A stretch of DNA of 64,000 nt from assembly GCF_000143535.2 (NCBI RefSeq), contig NC_037311.1, positions 434,001 to 498,000 on the forward strand, given 5' to 3'. Position numbers and translations under genes: made by a program. Within the stretch, counting starts at the first letter, position 1. Every line of letters begins with the position of its first letter. Shown one piece after another: positions 1-11,562 of this stretch. The stretch comes from Botrytis cinerea B05.10. Taxonomy: Eukaryota > Ascomycota > Leotiomycetes > Helotiales > Sclerotiniaceae. Under the pieces are notes generated by a model. The model was not told the origin of the DNA and searched no databases. It worked only from the letters and a program-made list of their open reading frames with translations.

Positions 1-30
1 AGTATTCATGTCATTGGAGAAGGAGCCACC

Positions 31-1602
31 ATGCAATCTCCACTAGGAGCACCTTGCTGGTCGCTCAAGACTCACGGAATCTCGCCGGTCGATGCGGAGT
101 CAAGTAAATTCTCTCAGAAATACGTAGCCGAAAGCAAGACCTTGGTGACGACTGTTGCTTTGGCTCGTCGAGTCGATACGCCTTTGACCGGAGGAGTTTT
201 GAGTGCTGCTGCTGGTATCTCTTGGATGCGCAATACACGCGTAGCAGATGCTGTCGATTGTGCAGTGGGATTACTTTCCGACGCTGCAGAACTCTTGACC
301 GCACGCAACAAGGTACTAGCAACAGGAACCACACAGCAACTTCCATTTGCCGAGGTGCAAGAGGTACGTATGCCCACTTGGTGCTCAGTGCGTACACCTC
401 TCCCTCCAAAGTTGAGCGGCGTGGCGCTCTCAAAAGATCAGACTACACTCGATGTTCTCGCACGTGAAAATTGTGAGGGGCCGCTACTCAACACCAGTGT
501 GTTTTCAATGTCGATTGGTTACAATCGTGGTGTCTATGGTGGATCTATCTCCGGATTATGGGCAATCATGGATTCAGCCTTCGTTCTTGATTATTCCATT
601 GGAAAAGATGACCCGCAAATGGCGGATAGATTGGCATTTAGCTTCGCTGAAGTGGCTGCTGTTGCCGAAACTTCCATGTCCGCAAGTCCACATATTACAG
701 ACATTCGAGTTGTCAAGGGCTGCAATTATTCATGTATACGCCAGAAAGCGATAATTGAAGACGATGACCCAGGGCGATCCCGCCCGTGTATTGTCGTGTG
801 GAATGACTTAGCCCGATTAGCACGTTATAAGCTTGCAGATGCTGTTTTCTGTCATGTATATTACGATTCAGGTGGCGGGGAACAGATGGCAGCAATTGCA
901 GGGCTAGGATGTGTGTCACATGATTGGATCGATCTAGGAGCCGATGTAGCGTGCGGCGAAGTCAGTAATATTATCCCGTCATTAACAAGAGGATCGTTGG
1001 AAGAGGAGCCACTCGCCGAAGTGTACTCGCGTTTGACGGGTGCAATGATCTGGTATCGCGATAACGACCCATATAACCCCGCCGCCCTCTGCCTTTTGTT
1101 CACCCACTGGTGGCAACTTGCCAATTGCCGCCACAGACCTATCACCCTTCTTGGCCGGACCGATATTGATGCCAACAAGTCCATTGCCGCCACAGTTCCA
1201 GATGCAAGACCATCACTAGAGCACTTCAGAGCCTCTGGTATCAAGATAGAACGCAGTCTACGAGCCCTAGCCAATGCTGAGGCACGGCTCCAATCTGTCA
1301 TTTCCTCAGGTCCCTTGCCAGAAACTCAAGCTGTCATTGATCTCCTCGTCAGCCCTGTTATTGCATACGTGAAAGGCGGAGATCACCTTCCGTTGGAAAA
1401 TGAATACGTAGGAGCTGTTCTCGCCGCGGAAATAGCTTATCCTCATGGGCAAAAGATTATGGAATTGTGGGATTTGGCAATTGTAATGTGGGAATGCGGA
1501 GCTTTGTGGGGGGCAGGAGTGGCTGGACTTGCGTATACACATAGTGGTCGTTTGAATTGTGACAGGGCTCGTGGTGACTTGTCGGAAACTACCTGGAGTT
1601 AA
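31..1602 (+). CDS. Unrecognised 523-aa protein, possibly 5' partial
   Basis: One uninterrupted reading frame ends in TAA at 1600-1602. The ATG at 31 sits in an ideal context (GCCACCATG), but the frame stays open upstream to the window edge, so an earlier start or exon cannot be excluded. I do not recognise the family. The protein looks soluble and mostly helical, with no signal peptide or convincing membrane segment. Acidic stretches stand out: EDDDPGR near residue 243, HDWIDLGADVACGEVSN near residues 299-315, and WYRDNDPYNP near 343. The second loosely recalls the metal-binding N/D-x3-S-x3-E motif of class I terpene cyclases, and a tryptophan- and histidine-rich segment (FTHWWQLANCRH) follows. 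A divergent terpene-cyclase-like fold is therefore only a guess. Coding status is well supported by frame length; function is not. Confidence 0.7.
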   Translation: MQSPLGAPCWSLKTHGISPVDAESSKFSQKYVAESKTLVTTVALARRVDTPLTGGVLSAAAGISWMRNTRVADAVDCAVGLLSDAAELLTARNKVLATGTTQQLPFAEVQEVRMPTWCSVRTPLPPKLSGVALSKDQTTLDVLARENCEGPLLNTSVFSMSIGYNRGVYGGSISGLWAIMDSAFVLDYSIGKDDPQMADRLAFSFAEVAAVAETSMSASPHITDIRVVKGCNYSCIRQKAIIEDDDPGRSRPCIVVWNDLARLARYKLADAVFCHVYYDSGGGEQMAAIAGLGCVSHDWIDLGADVACGEVSNIIPSLTRGSLEEEPLAEVYSRLTGAMIWYRDNDPYNPAALCLLFTHWWQLANCRHRPITLLGRTDIDANKSIAATVPDARPSLEHFRASGIKIERSLRALANAEARLQSVISSGPLPETQAVIDLLVSPVIAYVKGGDHLPLENEYVGAVLAAEIAYPHGQKIMELWDLAIVMWECGALWGAGVAGLAYTHSGRLNCDRARGDLSETTWS

Positions 1603-4147
1603 ACAGAAGCACACTTTGTTTTTAGAGCCACTATACTGAGCATTTCGATTTTTTTCCTTGATGAGTCCTAGATAGCATTGAGCCGAGCCCGCTGGAGAGC
1701 TTTCCTTTCTGGCGAGTGTCCAGTATAGATACTGCGCATCCCAATTGAAAAAGTTTAATAGTTGAACGAATACATACGTGCCGAAGTTTCTGCATGCCCC
1801 ATTGTTGAAGCCACGGAATTTGAATCGATGTACTAAGACATCTACCATTCGACTGACACGGAAAGGACGTTGAGCTTATTCCCACCGTTCGGTATCCAGC
1901 TCTTCGCTAAAGCGTTCCGAATCCACCTTGGTACCCGTATACTATACATACCACGTTCTTCTCACGTTTTTGACACGTTACACACGCGTCTACCACGTTC
2001 CACCCCCCCATGCGCCACCTTCCAACCCCCGCATTAGACATGAGTACGTGTGACATCCAATCTCGTTTGTTCCAAGAATACGATGCTTGATGTCGATCAC
2101 CGTCCAATTTCCACCCTCCCCCAAAACCCATCTTCTCCTTTTTTTGCTCTAAGAAACATCTTTGAAGGATTTCCCAGCAGACAATTCTACAAGTCCCCCC
2201 ATACCCCCAAAACGAACTCGGGTCTCATATAGCGCCGTAATCCGTGCTCCGACATAACGGTCTCAACCCCCCCAGATCACATTTAAGCGTACGCAATAAT
2301 CATAGTTAGATCCTTCGCTTTCAAACGCACGTGCTTTTTAGCCCAGCTGCATGTGAGGCCGCATATCATACATCATCAACAACCAAAAGCCTTATCTTGA
2401 CGAGCTGTCATAAATGCCGCAACCACGGTTCCATCACTTTGGAAGAATCGCATGGCGTAACGTTGCGTCTTGAGTTAGATATCTAATCTTTCCAACCCAA
2501 AGAATTCAAGCGCCCAGACCAATAGGCGATCTCCTATAATACCCTTTTCATTTTGTGTGAACCTAATATGTACTAGCACTAGTCAAGACGGGCTACACCC
2601 GCCAATATGGAATAGCACGTTAACTTTCTCCGTGGTCCCCACCAAATCTCCGTACCCGAAGATCCGTGGCTGATCCCATCACATTTCATCATTTCCTTCA
2701 TGCATCCGTTGATCTATGCTAATATAGGGATTGAAGCTCAGGAACTTTTCCCGAGAGAGAGTACAGAAAATTCTCGGGAAATATGTATTAATACATTTCC
2801 CACTTCGATATACACCTCGACATACACTTCGTAAGAATGTCTCAAACAGAAAAGTAAGGATTGCTAACGCTCCAATTTAAGTGGTATGATTCTCGAATCA
2901 GCCGAGTAAATTCTCCGAACCCAGTAATTAAACGTGTTAACAATTTCCCGAATAGGTCGTACTAGCATTTCTGTGTAGGTAAAAAAAAAAACAGCTTAAT
3001 AAGAGAAAAAGTAACAAAAACATGCAGGTAGATCGTGAGAGTGAATGACAAACGAGATAGGAATAATGAGATATCGACCAGTCCAGCCAACAGGAAGTAC
3101 CAATGAATCGCAAAATAGTATAATACACATACACTCCATGGAACATTATTCTTACAACCAGGATTGAAACGAAGCTATGCCATCTTCGTGCCTGACATGA
3201 AAGATTGGCCGAACCCGAGTGAACGGATATGCTACTTAATACATCAATTGTAAATTATGATGTTTGTGATAAGTGGTAGAGAGGAGTTGACCCGCCAGTA
3301 ATTTGAGCAATGTGATAGTGGAGACATGATGTGATGTGACGGACAAGCTTAGACCGGATTGCAATAGGTACCACTGTAACAACGGGAACGCGGGATGCAG
3401 GGAAACTTCCCAGTATCTTGAAATCCACGGAGACTTTCTTAAGCCCGGAATTCCTATCAGAATCTGAAACGTCAAGATGAGGGATGAATGTAAGCAGCGA
3501 AGAAAATGGATTGTCAGATATTCAATTATTCTCTTCCATTCGTATGTAAAATTGGGGCTAATCCCGGAAACATCTGGTTGGCCGCCGTGACGATTAATCC
3601 AGGCCAAACACCCATCCATCCATTCCTCCCAATATCTCCTTCCAAATAGTACATGCACTTCTCCAACAAAATCACCCAACTAAACCTATATCTCAATAAC
3701 ACAATGATCCAGAAGACAAACAAAGAATACCACCACCGCCATTCATAACGACAATCTTCGAATTCAGAATTTTCCTTACCACCTATCCATCCGTTCATCC
3801 ATTCATCCCTCCATCAATTGCCATGCCCGTCCGATATGTGCCGTTTAATTTTATGTAATGTAATGTATTGTATGTAAAAATGTCTTTCGTTCAATCCAAA
3901 AGCCAAGTAGTAGTAAACCGAAGTTGAAATCTCGCTCGCATCGCAGTCACAAAAGGGTATCCAGGCGTAGTTCTGACATCCTTTCATTGAATTCCAGTTC
4001 GCGCAAGTGCAAGCAAAGCAGACAGAATGTAGGAGAATAAAAGGTAAACAACTCGCAAATGTCATTTTTCATTTCGTCGTAAAACCCTAGCCAGTGGTTC
4101 GAAAAAAGTAGCGAATGCGAAAAAGGGCAAAGCGAGTACGAAGCGAA
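1603..4147. other. Intergenic spacer, about 2.5 kb
   Basis: Frames on both strands here are short and show no family features, so I call no gene. The spacer lies between the 3' ends of the convergent genes ending at 1602 (+) and 4148 (-). It contains a C-rich stretch at 2000-2030, an exact 10-base inverted repeat (TTTCCCGAGA at 2747-2756, TCTCGGGAAA at 2772-2781) and T/A-rich tracts near 2980-3020. Confidence 0.6.
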
Positions 4148-5850
4148 TTAAAAGACTGTGCCATCACTGAGGATGGCAATTGGTGGACATTGAGTGTTAG
4201 GTCGTGAAATTTCGGCCATCTCTCTACCTCCCTATTGAATTTGTTAGTACAATAATACAGAATTGATGAATCAATGTGACAAACCTTCCAGCTGCCAGCC
4301 TCCAACATCTGTGGCAGAGATAGCTTATCTTGACCAAAAAGTCCTAGACTGGTATTGACCTCTTCCAACAACAAGTCTAGGAACCCGACGGTCACAGCTC
4401 TCCACTCGACGATCACATCATCATCCGGTGTGAACATTGGAACAACTTCCAAACTTGGCTTGCCTTCTCTCTCTGCATTTCGGTGGAACGCTTCGAGGCC
4501 TCTCTTTGTTTCATCTCTTCTTAGTGTTAATACGCCAGTATCAATGAATAGACCACCGTTTCGATATTCGGGTAGACCAGTCAATAGTTCAGCTCCGGCG
4601 AAATGGATGTTCATGAGCTTAGTCATTGGTTGCATAAGAGAGTAACAAAGCCACTGAGAGAGCTTGTGGAAAGGAACGATTGTCTCCCAAAGAGGGGTTG
4701 CGGCATCTGCAGGCATGGTAGTTAAACGCCATGCATCGCCGATGGATGTACCATCAACTTCTGTGCGAGATGCTGGCCAGATTGGTGCAAGACCATCAAT
4801 CAAGACACTCCACAGGGTGGGTAAAGGAACGATTGGCACAGATGCGGCTTGTGTTGAAGGATGAGAGATGAGGAAATCTGTGAACGTTAGGATATGATAC
4901 TGCAAAATGTTGCGAAAATACTACGTACCTAGCATGTTTCCAGGTCTAGCATCTTCACCAAAGAGAGAAGGATTTCGTAAAGCTTTAGCAAGTTTAACCA
5001 GTAAACCAGTCCTACCTGCCAAACCAGCAATCGGATTCTGCTCAGTGACTTGTAGACCTGAGCTCATGATCTCCACAGTCAATCTGGACAATCCATCTGC
5101 ATCGACTTGGTGTGGTTGTTCTGGATCACTACTGAAGGTACCAGCCTTGAACATCTCCAGACTGGCAATTGCCAAGCCTTCACTCCTCCTGTATGTGCGA
5201 CCATTCTCAACACTCTTATACTTCCATGATGTACCGGCACCAGCATCGAGTAAGACGGATATGAGGAAGAGATCGAGAATTCGGCGGCATCGTTCAGAAG
5301 GATCAACTTGGCTTGGCCAGCTTCCCAAGAGCTCTCCGATTCTATCTCTACCTCCTACGTTGAAATGTTGCCATCGACCGTGAGGGGGAATGGCGTTGTA
5401 ATCGGGTGCAAAATCGCGCTATAATGACAACAAACATTAGGAACGGGGTCTTTCGCACCGGTGAAGCGTGCAGTGAGCAGTGTAGATGTGAACACATACC
5501 TTGATTACAGAGACGACAAACTTTGTGGTATCTTTGAATCTTCCCATGTCAACTTCGAAATGATTCAAATCGTTCTTCTTCGCCTTCTCCAATACGATGC
5601 CACACCTTTCCCGGACGGCGCCAATGCTTCTCAAATATCCAGCGGGGTCGACATTTGGATCTGGTGCCTTGGGAAGTGCGATCTTTGGTATGGTGGGGAT
5701 AGACATTCTTGAGAAGCCAGGAGTGGAGGGTGATTTCAGAGAGGATTGTGATGAGCGAAAAGATTGAACTTCAGTTAATTGTGTAGAGTTTGTTCTTGAT
5801 GATGAACCATTCGAGGGTGAAGTCTTTTCTTTGCGTGAAAAGAGGCCCAT
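4148..5850 (-). CDS. urc4: URC4/Urg3 uracil catabolism protein (DUF1688)
   Basis: Four exons: 5850-5500, 5418-4929, 4877-4285 and 4231-4148, separated by introns with GTATGT, GTACGT and GTTTGT donors. Joined length is 1518 nt, 505 aa. The N-terminal 50 residues are Ser/Thr-rich. DUF1688 follows, starting around DPAGYLRSIGAVRERC and ending in the typical C-terminus PPIAILSDGTVF. Landmarks include GRWQHFNVGGRDRI, GTSWKYKS and GGLFIDTGVL. In Lachancea kluyveri URC4 is needed for the URC route of uracil breakdown and in fission yeast urg3 is uracil-induced; the biochemical reaction of this family is not settled. Length and ends fit the family. The start is the first ATG of exon 1 (MGLFSRKEK). No other URC gene lies in the window, so it is not in a local pathway cluster. 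Confidence 0.9.
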
Positions 5851-7374
5851 ACTTCCGTATTTAAACGTCTCCCCTTGCTTGGTCGGTATGCCTTCTTTAT
5901 GCAGATGCCCTGTATGATGCAGCGCAGTGCGTCGTTTTCGTCCCCTGGCAGGTCACTCGTGGTTTCGTTGGCTGGCCGTACTTGGTCACAATCGCCGGAC
6001 GCCCTGTTAATCTGCGGAAAAGCTAGGTCGGTCTTTTTATTTTATTTTAATTCGAATCACTTTTTTTTTTCTCGTAACGGGGCCCTTTGGATTATCGTTG
6101 TTGGCAAATGCACAGTACAGACAGCGCTCTGGTTTCGATAAGCCCGTAGCTGGTTTGGAGAGGGGAGGGGGCTTTGTAGTCCTTGCGGCCCTTGTTGATA
6201 TCCGTAATTACTTGATCCTTTCCCTTGGAGAGCTATAGATTTACGGAGTAGGTCGATATTAGGTCCTTGCGTTTGAAATGCTGTCTCGGGAATGGGGATC
6301 GACGGGTTCACACCGCGGAAGAGGGAAGAAGACGAGAAAAATGATTTGATGCTTGTTGCCCGAGACTTTTTTGGTGTGGGTAGTAAGTGGGGGAAAGGAG
6401 AGAGGGTACTGCTCGAGCTACTGTAGTGCAGTCGAGAGAGACAGAGAGCGCGCGAGCGAGATAGGAAGGATAGGGAATGAGCGAGAGTCGGAACTGTGGA
6501 TACTAATAATAAAATTTCTTAATTTTCCAAAGAGGAAGGAAGGATAGTCGAAAGGGCGAAGGAATAGGTAGGACGTGATAACAAAAGAGGAATAACGAGC
6601 ATTGGACGAATTATTCCGGTTAGTGAGATTATGTCCGCATGTGAGCAAGTGTGTGTGTGGGAAGTAGCACCCAAGACGCAGGGAGGACGGAGATGGACCT
6701 ATGGACCAGTGGAGGTGTGCTATGTACGAGTTTTGCGTATTCCTTTGGCGGTAGGCACAGGACATGCGTGAGGGTGTGTGGGAGCGAGTGCGTATGTATG
6801 AGAGCGAGTGTGTGTGTACGAGAGCGAGCGAGCGAGCGAGCGAGAGACCGGCAGCCAGAGACACAGAGAGAGGTGATCTTGGGCAGGAAGAAAGAAAGAC
6901 GGTCGAATGTGGAATAGAAGATGTGTGTTATGTATGTAATATGATGTAGGATCTATGGTCTACGATCTATGTATGGCTGGCGGGTGTATTGTGATTAGGT
7001 GAGAAAAGACTGCTTCTTCGCATGGTATGGATGGATTCGTATGAAGTGCTAATGAGCGTGATGTGATCGTCTCGTCTCTTTTCTTTTTGACCAGGTCCAG
7101 ACTGCAGAACAATTCTGATCGAATTCCCACCTCCAGTTTTCTCCTCGACTTTTCCCGTAGATAAGCACAGAACAAGGCAAGGTACCAACTGTAAATGCGG
7201 TGATATTAGGAATAGTGGATTGCAAATAGTGGAGGGAGAGGTGGCTAAAGGATCGTTAGTAGCGAATATTGTGAATCGTGAGGAACTACCTTGTAAGAAA
7301 TTGATGGCATATAGAGTACCTGGAAAAAGTTTATCAAGCACCAGAATGGAGCTGCATTGTGTCGGATGAGAGGC

Positions 7375-7416
7375 TGCTCTGCTCTGCTCTGCTCTGCTTT
7401 GCTTTGCTTTGCTTTG
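7375..7416. repeat. Pentanucleotide microsatellite (GCTCT/GCTTT)
   Basis: Four GCTCT units are followed by about four GCTTT units, so the array has drifted from one pentamer to its C-to-T variant partway along. It creates a Gln/Ala/Glu-repeat antisense frame that is not a gene. Confidence 0.8.
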
Positions 7417-8380
7417 TGCTTGACTTGATTTGCTGGCATCCAGTTTCAGCAACATCTAATGCTTGAAGCTTCGAATGGTTCACCAGAGGCCTGAATAGGT
7501 AATACTATCGGTACGAGGTTCAAGATCTATGTTTGATAGTGGAGACAATAGCGATTGAGGTGTAGGTATTAGGTAGTCGGGTAACATCTATAGTCTTCCG
7601 GAAAGTATACTTATAAGTTAGGTGTGGCATGCACCATGGCTAGCTTCAGCTTCCTTTCTACATTTGTGCGTGTGAAATCCAAGTCGAGAGTTATGATTTA
7701 CCAAAAAGTGCTGGGCGGATGGTAAGGTAGATTCGCTGATGGAGTCGGACGGGAGGATCACACACAGCCAATTACTACGGCATCTAGGACTATGCTATGG
7801 AGAGAGTACAGAGCTTCTTCATCAGCTCGGAAGAAGCTGGTCGTGAATGGATACCTACACTCTGATCTGTGTAGACAGATAATGCATAGTCAATTGGCTG
7901 AGAGATGGTGGAATGGCCGTGTAGGATTAGATAATTTAGACGATGCAACATGAAGGAATGGTTAGTGAGTGCACTATGAATACACACATTCCTGTCGATT
8001 CTCGGGATGTCAAGATTAGTAAAGCAATTTGGACGATGTGAAATCCACACACACGACGACGGTCAGGGATGGTTCAAACTCAGTCGGTATACGTTCAGGA
8101 TCTGGAAGAATGCCAGAATATACTTCTCATAAGCCACCGAGACTGCTTGGGTATTACTCCATCCAGAGCGTACGCCAGAATGCGTTGCGTACTTAAATTT
8201 TAAGAAAGATCCATAAACCGAGAAGGCCGGTGACATATTGATTGCCGGCTAAATTCCTTTCTCCATGCACCAGGGAATCTGAGGCGTTGATTTGTTCTCA
8301 TTTGCCTATTGTATTCCTTGCGCAAAACGGGCCAAACTATTCATTCCTGCATACGGGGAAAGTCGTGCAAACCGAGATGA

Positions 8381-9352
8381 TTGATGGCCAGTATGAACTA
8401 CCTCAGTAACGGTTCGAGCCTCAACGCCATCGTCACTTTGAGCCTGCATAGTATGCGACTATTACTAAAACTTCATCCTATGCGGTTAGTTTTCAGCGAG
8501 TGCCGACTAATGCTGAACATCGTTATCCAACGAAACTTCAGAGATCGTAAAATCGGCCAACGACAAGCCCGGGAGAAAGTCTCCAATATCACCAAAACAG
8601 ACGGAGCGGCGTTGACTTACTCGTTCCCCAGTCTACATGATGGCGATTTTCCAGGGTTCAACACAAAGAAGCAACGGCGATGGCGTACTCTGTGGGAATG
8701 GAGAAGTTGATTTGTGCTTGGAACTATGTACTGCTTCCTGAGGTGCTTCCTGAGGAATAATACTACGCTGGTAACAGTTATGGATTCACGTTCGATGTCT
8801 AGGATTAATTGGCTGATAGGGAGTACTGGAAGCTTGAGTCTAAGCCTGCATTGTACCAGCTACAAGCGAGTGGAATGGGATTGGAGGATTGCATGGGAAT
8901 CGCGACTATCCGAAAACGCCTCACGCCATCAACGGAACTTCCGTTTGCCATACACACCATGCCTGACACGATTCATGGATGCTCGGGAATGTGTTCAAGC
9001 TTGGGAAAAGGTGTTCCAGTGCAATCGTGAAGAACAAATTACGGTGGGCGACGATGACCATGGTTGGCTGTTGCCGTTACACAGAATGGGCTTTCATCTA
9101 TTACAGTTTGTTGACACTTCGGTACGGGTAAGCTTTCCCTCTCTCGCCTGTTCGATTGCTGGGTGGAGTGGTGGATGCTTCATAATGTAGAAGCTTCGAG
9201 GGCTCCAGCTTCAGACCCTCAAAGAATTGGAAACACGGATCCAGCCCCAAAATTACGGTACCGACGTAAGTGTCCCCATGTCTACAACTCTTCTAAGTCT
9301 TGACCAAAATTGCTTCTAGTTTTCCGAGTCCGTGGACACTGCATGTCTACCT
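8381..9352 (+). pseudogene. Possible unrecognised gene or gene remnant
   Basis: Two frames follow each other (8381-8710, then 8714-9190), and possible introns follow: a GTAAGC donor near 9126 with a TAG acceptor near 9190, and GTAAGT near 9266 with TTCTAG near 9320. Splicing would join VDTSVR to KLRGLQLQTLKELETR and then to FSESVDTACLPG. No start, stop or family could be fixed, and stops occur between the pieces. It may be a decayed gene, a real orphan with introns I have misplaced, or chance. Confidence 0.2.
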
Positions 9353-10882
9353 GGTATGTGATTACCTACACTGTCATGGAAAGCCTTTCCACACATAAAT
9401 AATGAGGCTTGACATGATTGGTATCGGCATCTTGTCCCAGAGAGTCGTATTGCGCCGGGATTTGGGCCAGTTAGCACCGAGCATAACCATTCCCTCCCCA
9501 TCCCGAATATGCAGGTACGAGTAACGAATGGAAACTTAAGATCCATTATTCAAGGGTTCCAGTGGACCGGCTCGCGGATAAATAGTCAGTATTTTAGTCT
9601 GTGATGGGCGGGATGCTAACAGCGAGTTATGAAAGTGGCTAAACAGTAGACGATTCTTGAAGGTATCAATGATTTACTCGAATTTCACCATCTAGTGAGA
9701 AAGGCGAAGACGAGGGAGCAGTAGGATTTTTGGATCTATTGAAAGGTGACGAGAGATCATACCTTCGATGAGGAGAGATAAGATGATGATGACAAGGAGG
9801 CTAAAGAGGAAGGTAGGATCTAAGTCGACATTAACCTTACAAAAGGTAGCACCCGTTACGAGGGATGGATGGTATGAAGAAAGAGGCACAGATGGGCTTG
9901 TGCTGATATCAAAATCCCTCGGCACCTTCTGCTAACGATCTTACCTTTCGAGTATCGATCAACCATTACTGGTTAACTCAAAGATGGGGTCTGGAAAAAA
10001 GGTTTAATCACGGTGCACATCATGAACAGATTTTAAATTTGGCGTAAATTACAACAGTGTCCTGAAACCGAGTATGGGAATGGATGATCTATTATGCATG
10101 CTTCCTGCACCATCTTGCATAGCTGGTTGACTTACTCACTGGTTGATTCACGAGCCGCTCCAATTCATTGCCGTCTCTAGCAAGAGAGAATGGGGAAGCA
10201 GATGGTCCCCGAAACAAGTGACGAGATCGACCTCGAAGTTTCTCTCGAATTTCATCTCTTATTGCCGCAAACGCTACTTCTCCATGTGGTTGTTTCTCCA
10301 TATAGTTACGAAGTGCATTCTACCATCGGTACGGTACGGACCACGGGTTAGCATCGATTCAACTCAATTGGGATTGTACATCCGTTCGGCGACAATGCAG
10401 TGGCCATGCTGGCCCAAACACATACGTAATATATTATCCATGCTCCCATGCAATTGTGCATTTTGAACGGGTTCTTCTTGTGTTGCTGCCAGAAAGCATA
10501 ATTTAGATCCTCAATATAAATTAATATATTTCTCATCGGCTATGTTGGTGCTCTGTTGACGGATTGAGGAATACCGAAAGAACAGACCCCTTGAACACTC
10601 GAAGACGGAAGGGAAAGATGGAAGGAAATACGTATCATATCTAATCATATCATATCATAGTAATGGAATACGGATATGAACATGGTCTAGAATCTCCGTG
10701 CTATGATTTTCCCAGATTTTGTTTGAGAAAAGTGTTTCATGGGATTCATGACTCTGTTTGGTAAGATTTGCTCGCATCGTGCAATGATTACTTTTGTAGT
10801 GAGTCGTATTGAGTAGTGGGTGAGTGCATGGAGCAACTGGAGCAAAAGAAGTTTAATTATCAGACGAAGCTTTAGCCCTTTC

Positions 10883-10959
10883 CACATAGCCAGACATAGC
10901 CAGACATATCGATGCAGATGTAGCCAGACATGGCCAAACATGGCCAGATGTGGCCAGAC
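10883..10959. repeat. Degenerate decamer tandem array (ACATRGCCAG)
   Basis: About seven imperfect copies of ACATAGCCAG / ACATGGCCAG / ATGTGGCCAG run head to tail, with one copy disturbed by ATCGATGC. It lies about 600 bases upstream of the auxilin-like start codon. It could be a minisatellite or a cluster of factor-binding sites; the sequence does not decide. Confidence 0.7.
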
Positions 10960-11562
10960 TGAAATGAAGGGGGAAATTCTTCGGCTGATCTCGCTCGAAG
11001 CGGAGGGTTTCTTGGGATGAGTGCATCTTGAATCAACATCGATACTGATATGATACCGATTTGATTTGATGTAATTTGGTGCACCGGAATAACGAAAAGT
11101 AGGTAAACTCAAAACCGTCCTAGGAGAATGACTAACAGAAGCCTCCGAAGCTATCAAATCCAAAATCGTAAAGCTTTCTAAGCTTCATTTCTCTTTCGGG
11201 AGATCACCCGTTTGGGCCATTGTGCTGAGAAATATTGGTTTGTGCTCGCACCGAAGATTGAGGCCCGATGGTTGCAGCCTGAAACGTCAGGCTGCATATT
11301 AGTCAGTCGGTCCGCCAGTCAGTCGTTCTCGAGTCATTGTCGCCGAAAGGAAAAAAGCGTGACATAGCTTCTACGGTAAGCGAAACTCGCCTCAAACGCA
11401 ATATCACTTGGGAAGGAACGTCATCATGAATGTTCAGTGGTTTCAACAATATCCTCCCGCAAATACCTGAATAGCGAATTCCCTCCTAGTTGATCTCCTG
11501 CGCATATCCTTTTACCCTTTACGCATTGCATGCGTCCAGTCTTTTCCTGTTACGTCTAACAA

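Larger units (their letters stand above)
5851..11562. other. 5.7-kb spacer, simple repeats and promoter regions
   Basis: No confident gene. The left end is the promoter of the DUF1688 gene and the right end that of the auxilin-like gene. In between are purine- and GT-rich tracts (6420-6900, including GAGC repeats around 6823-6844), a CTCTG/CTTTG pentamer array (about 7375-7415), a degenerate decamer array (10883-10959), and one doubtful gene remnant (8381-9352) listed separately. Most frames in this spacer are antisense or low-complexity. Confidence 0.55.

Noticed and set aside
6418..6949. Ser- and Glu-rich frames on both strands near 6.4-6.9 kb
   Set aside because: They come from AG, GAGC and GT repeats, with no splice support or family.
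8409..8420. GGTTCGAGCC word that looks like a tRNA B box
   Set aside because: No A box at the right distance and no cloverleaf could be drawn.
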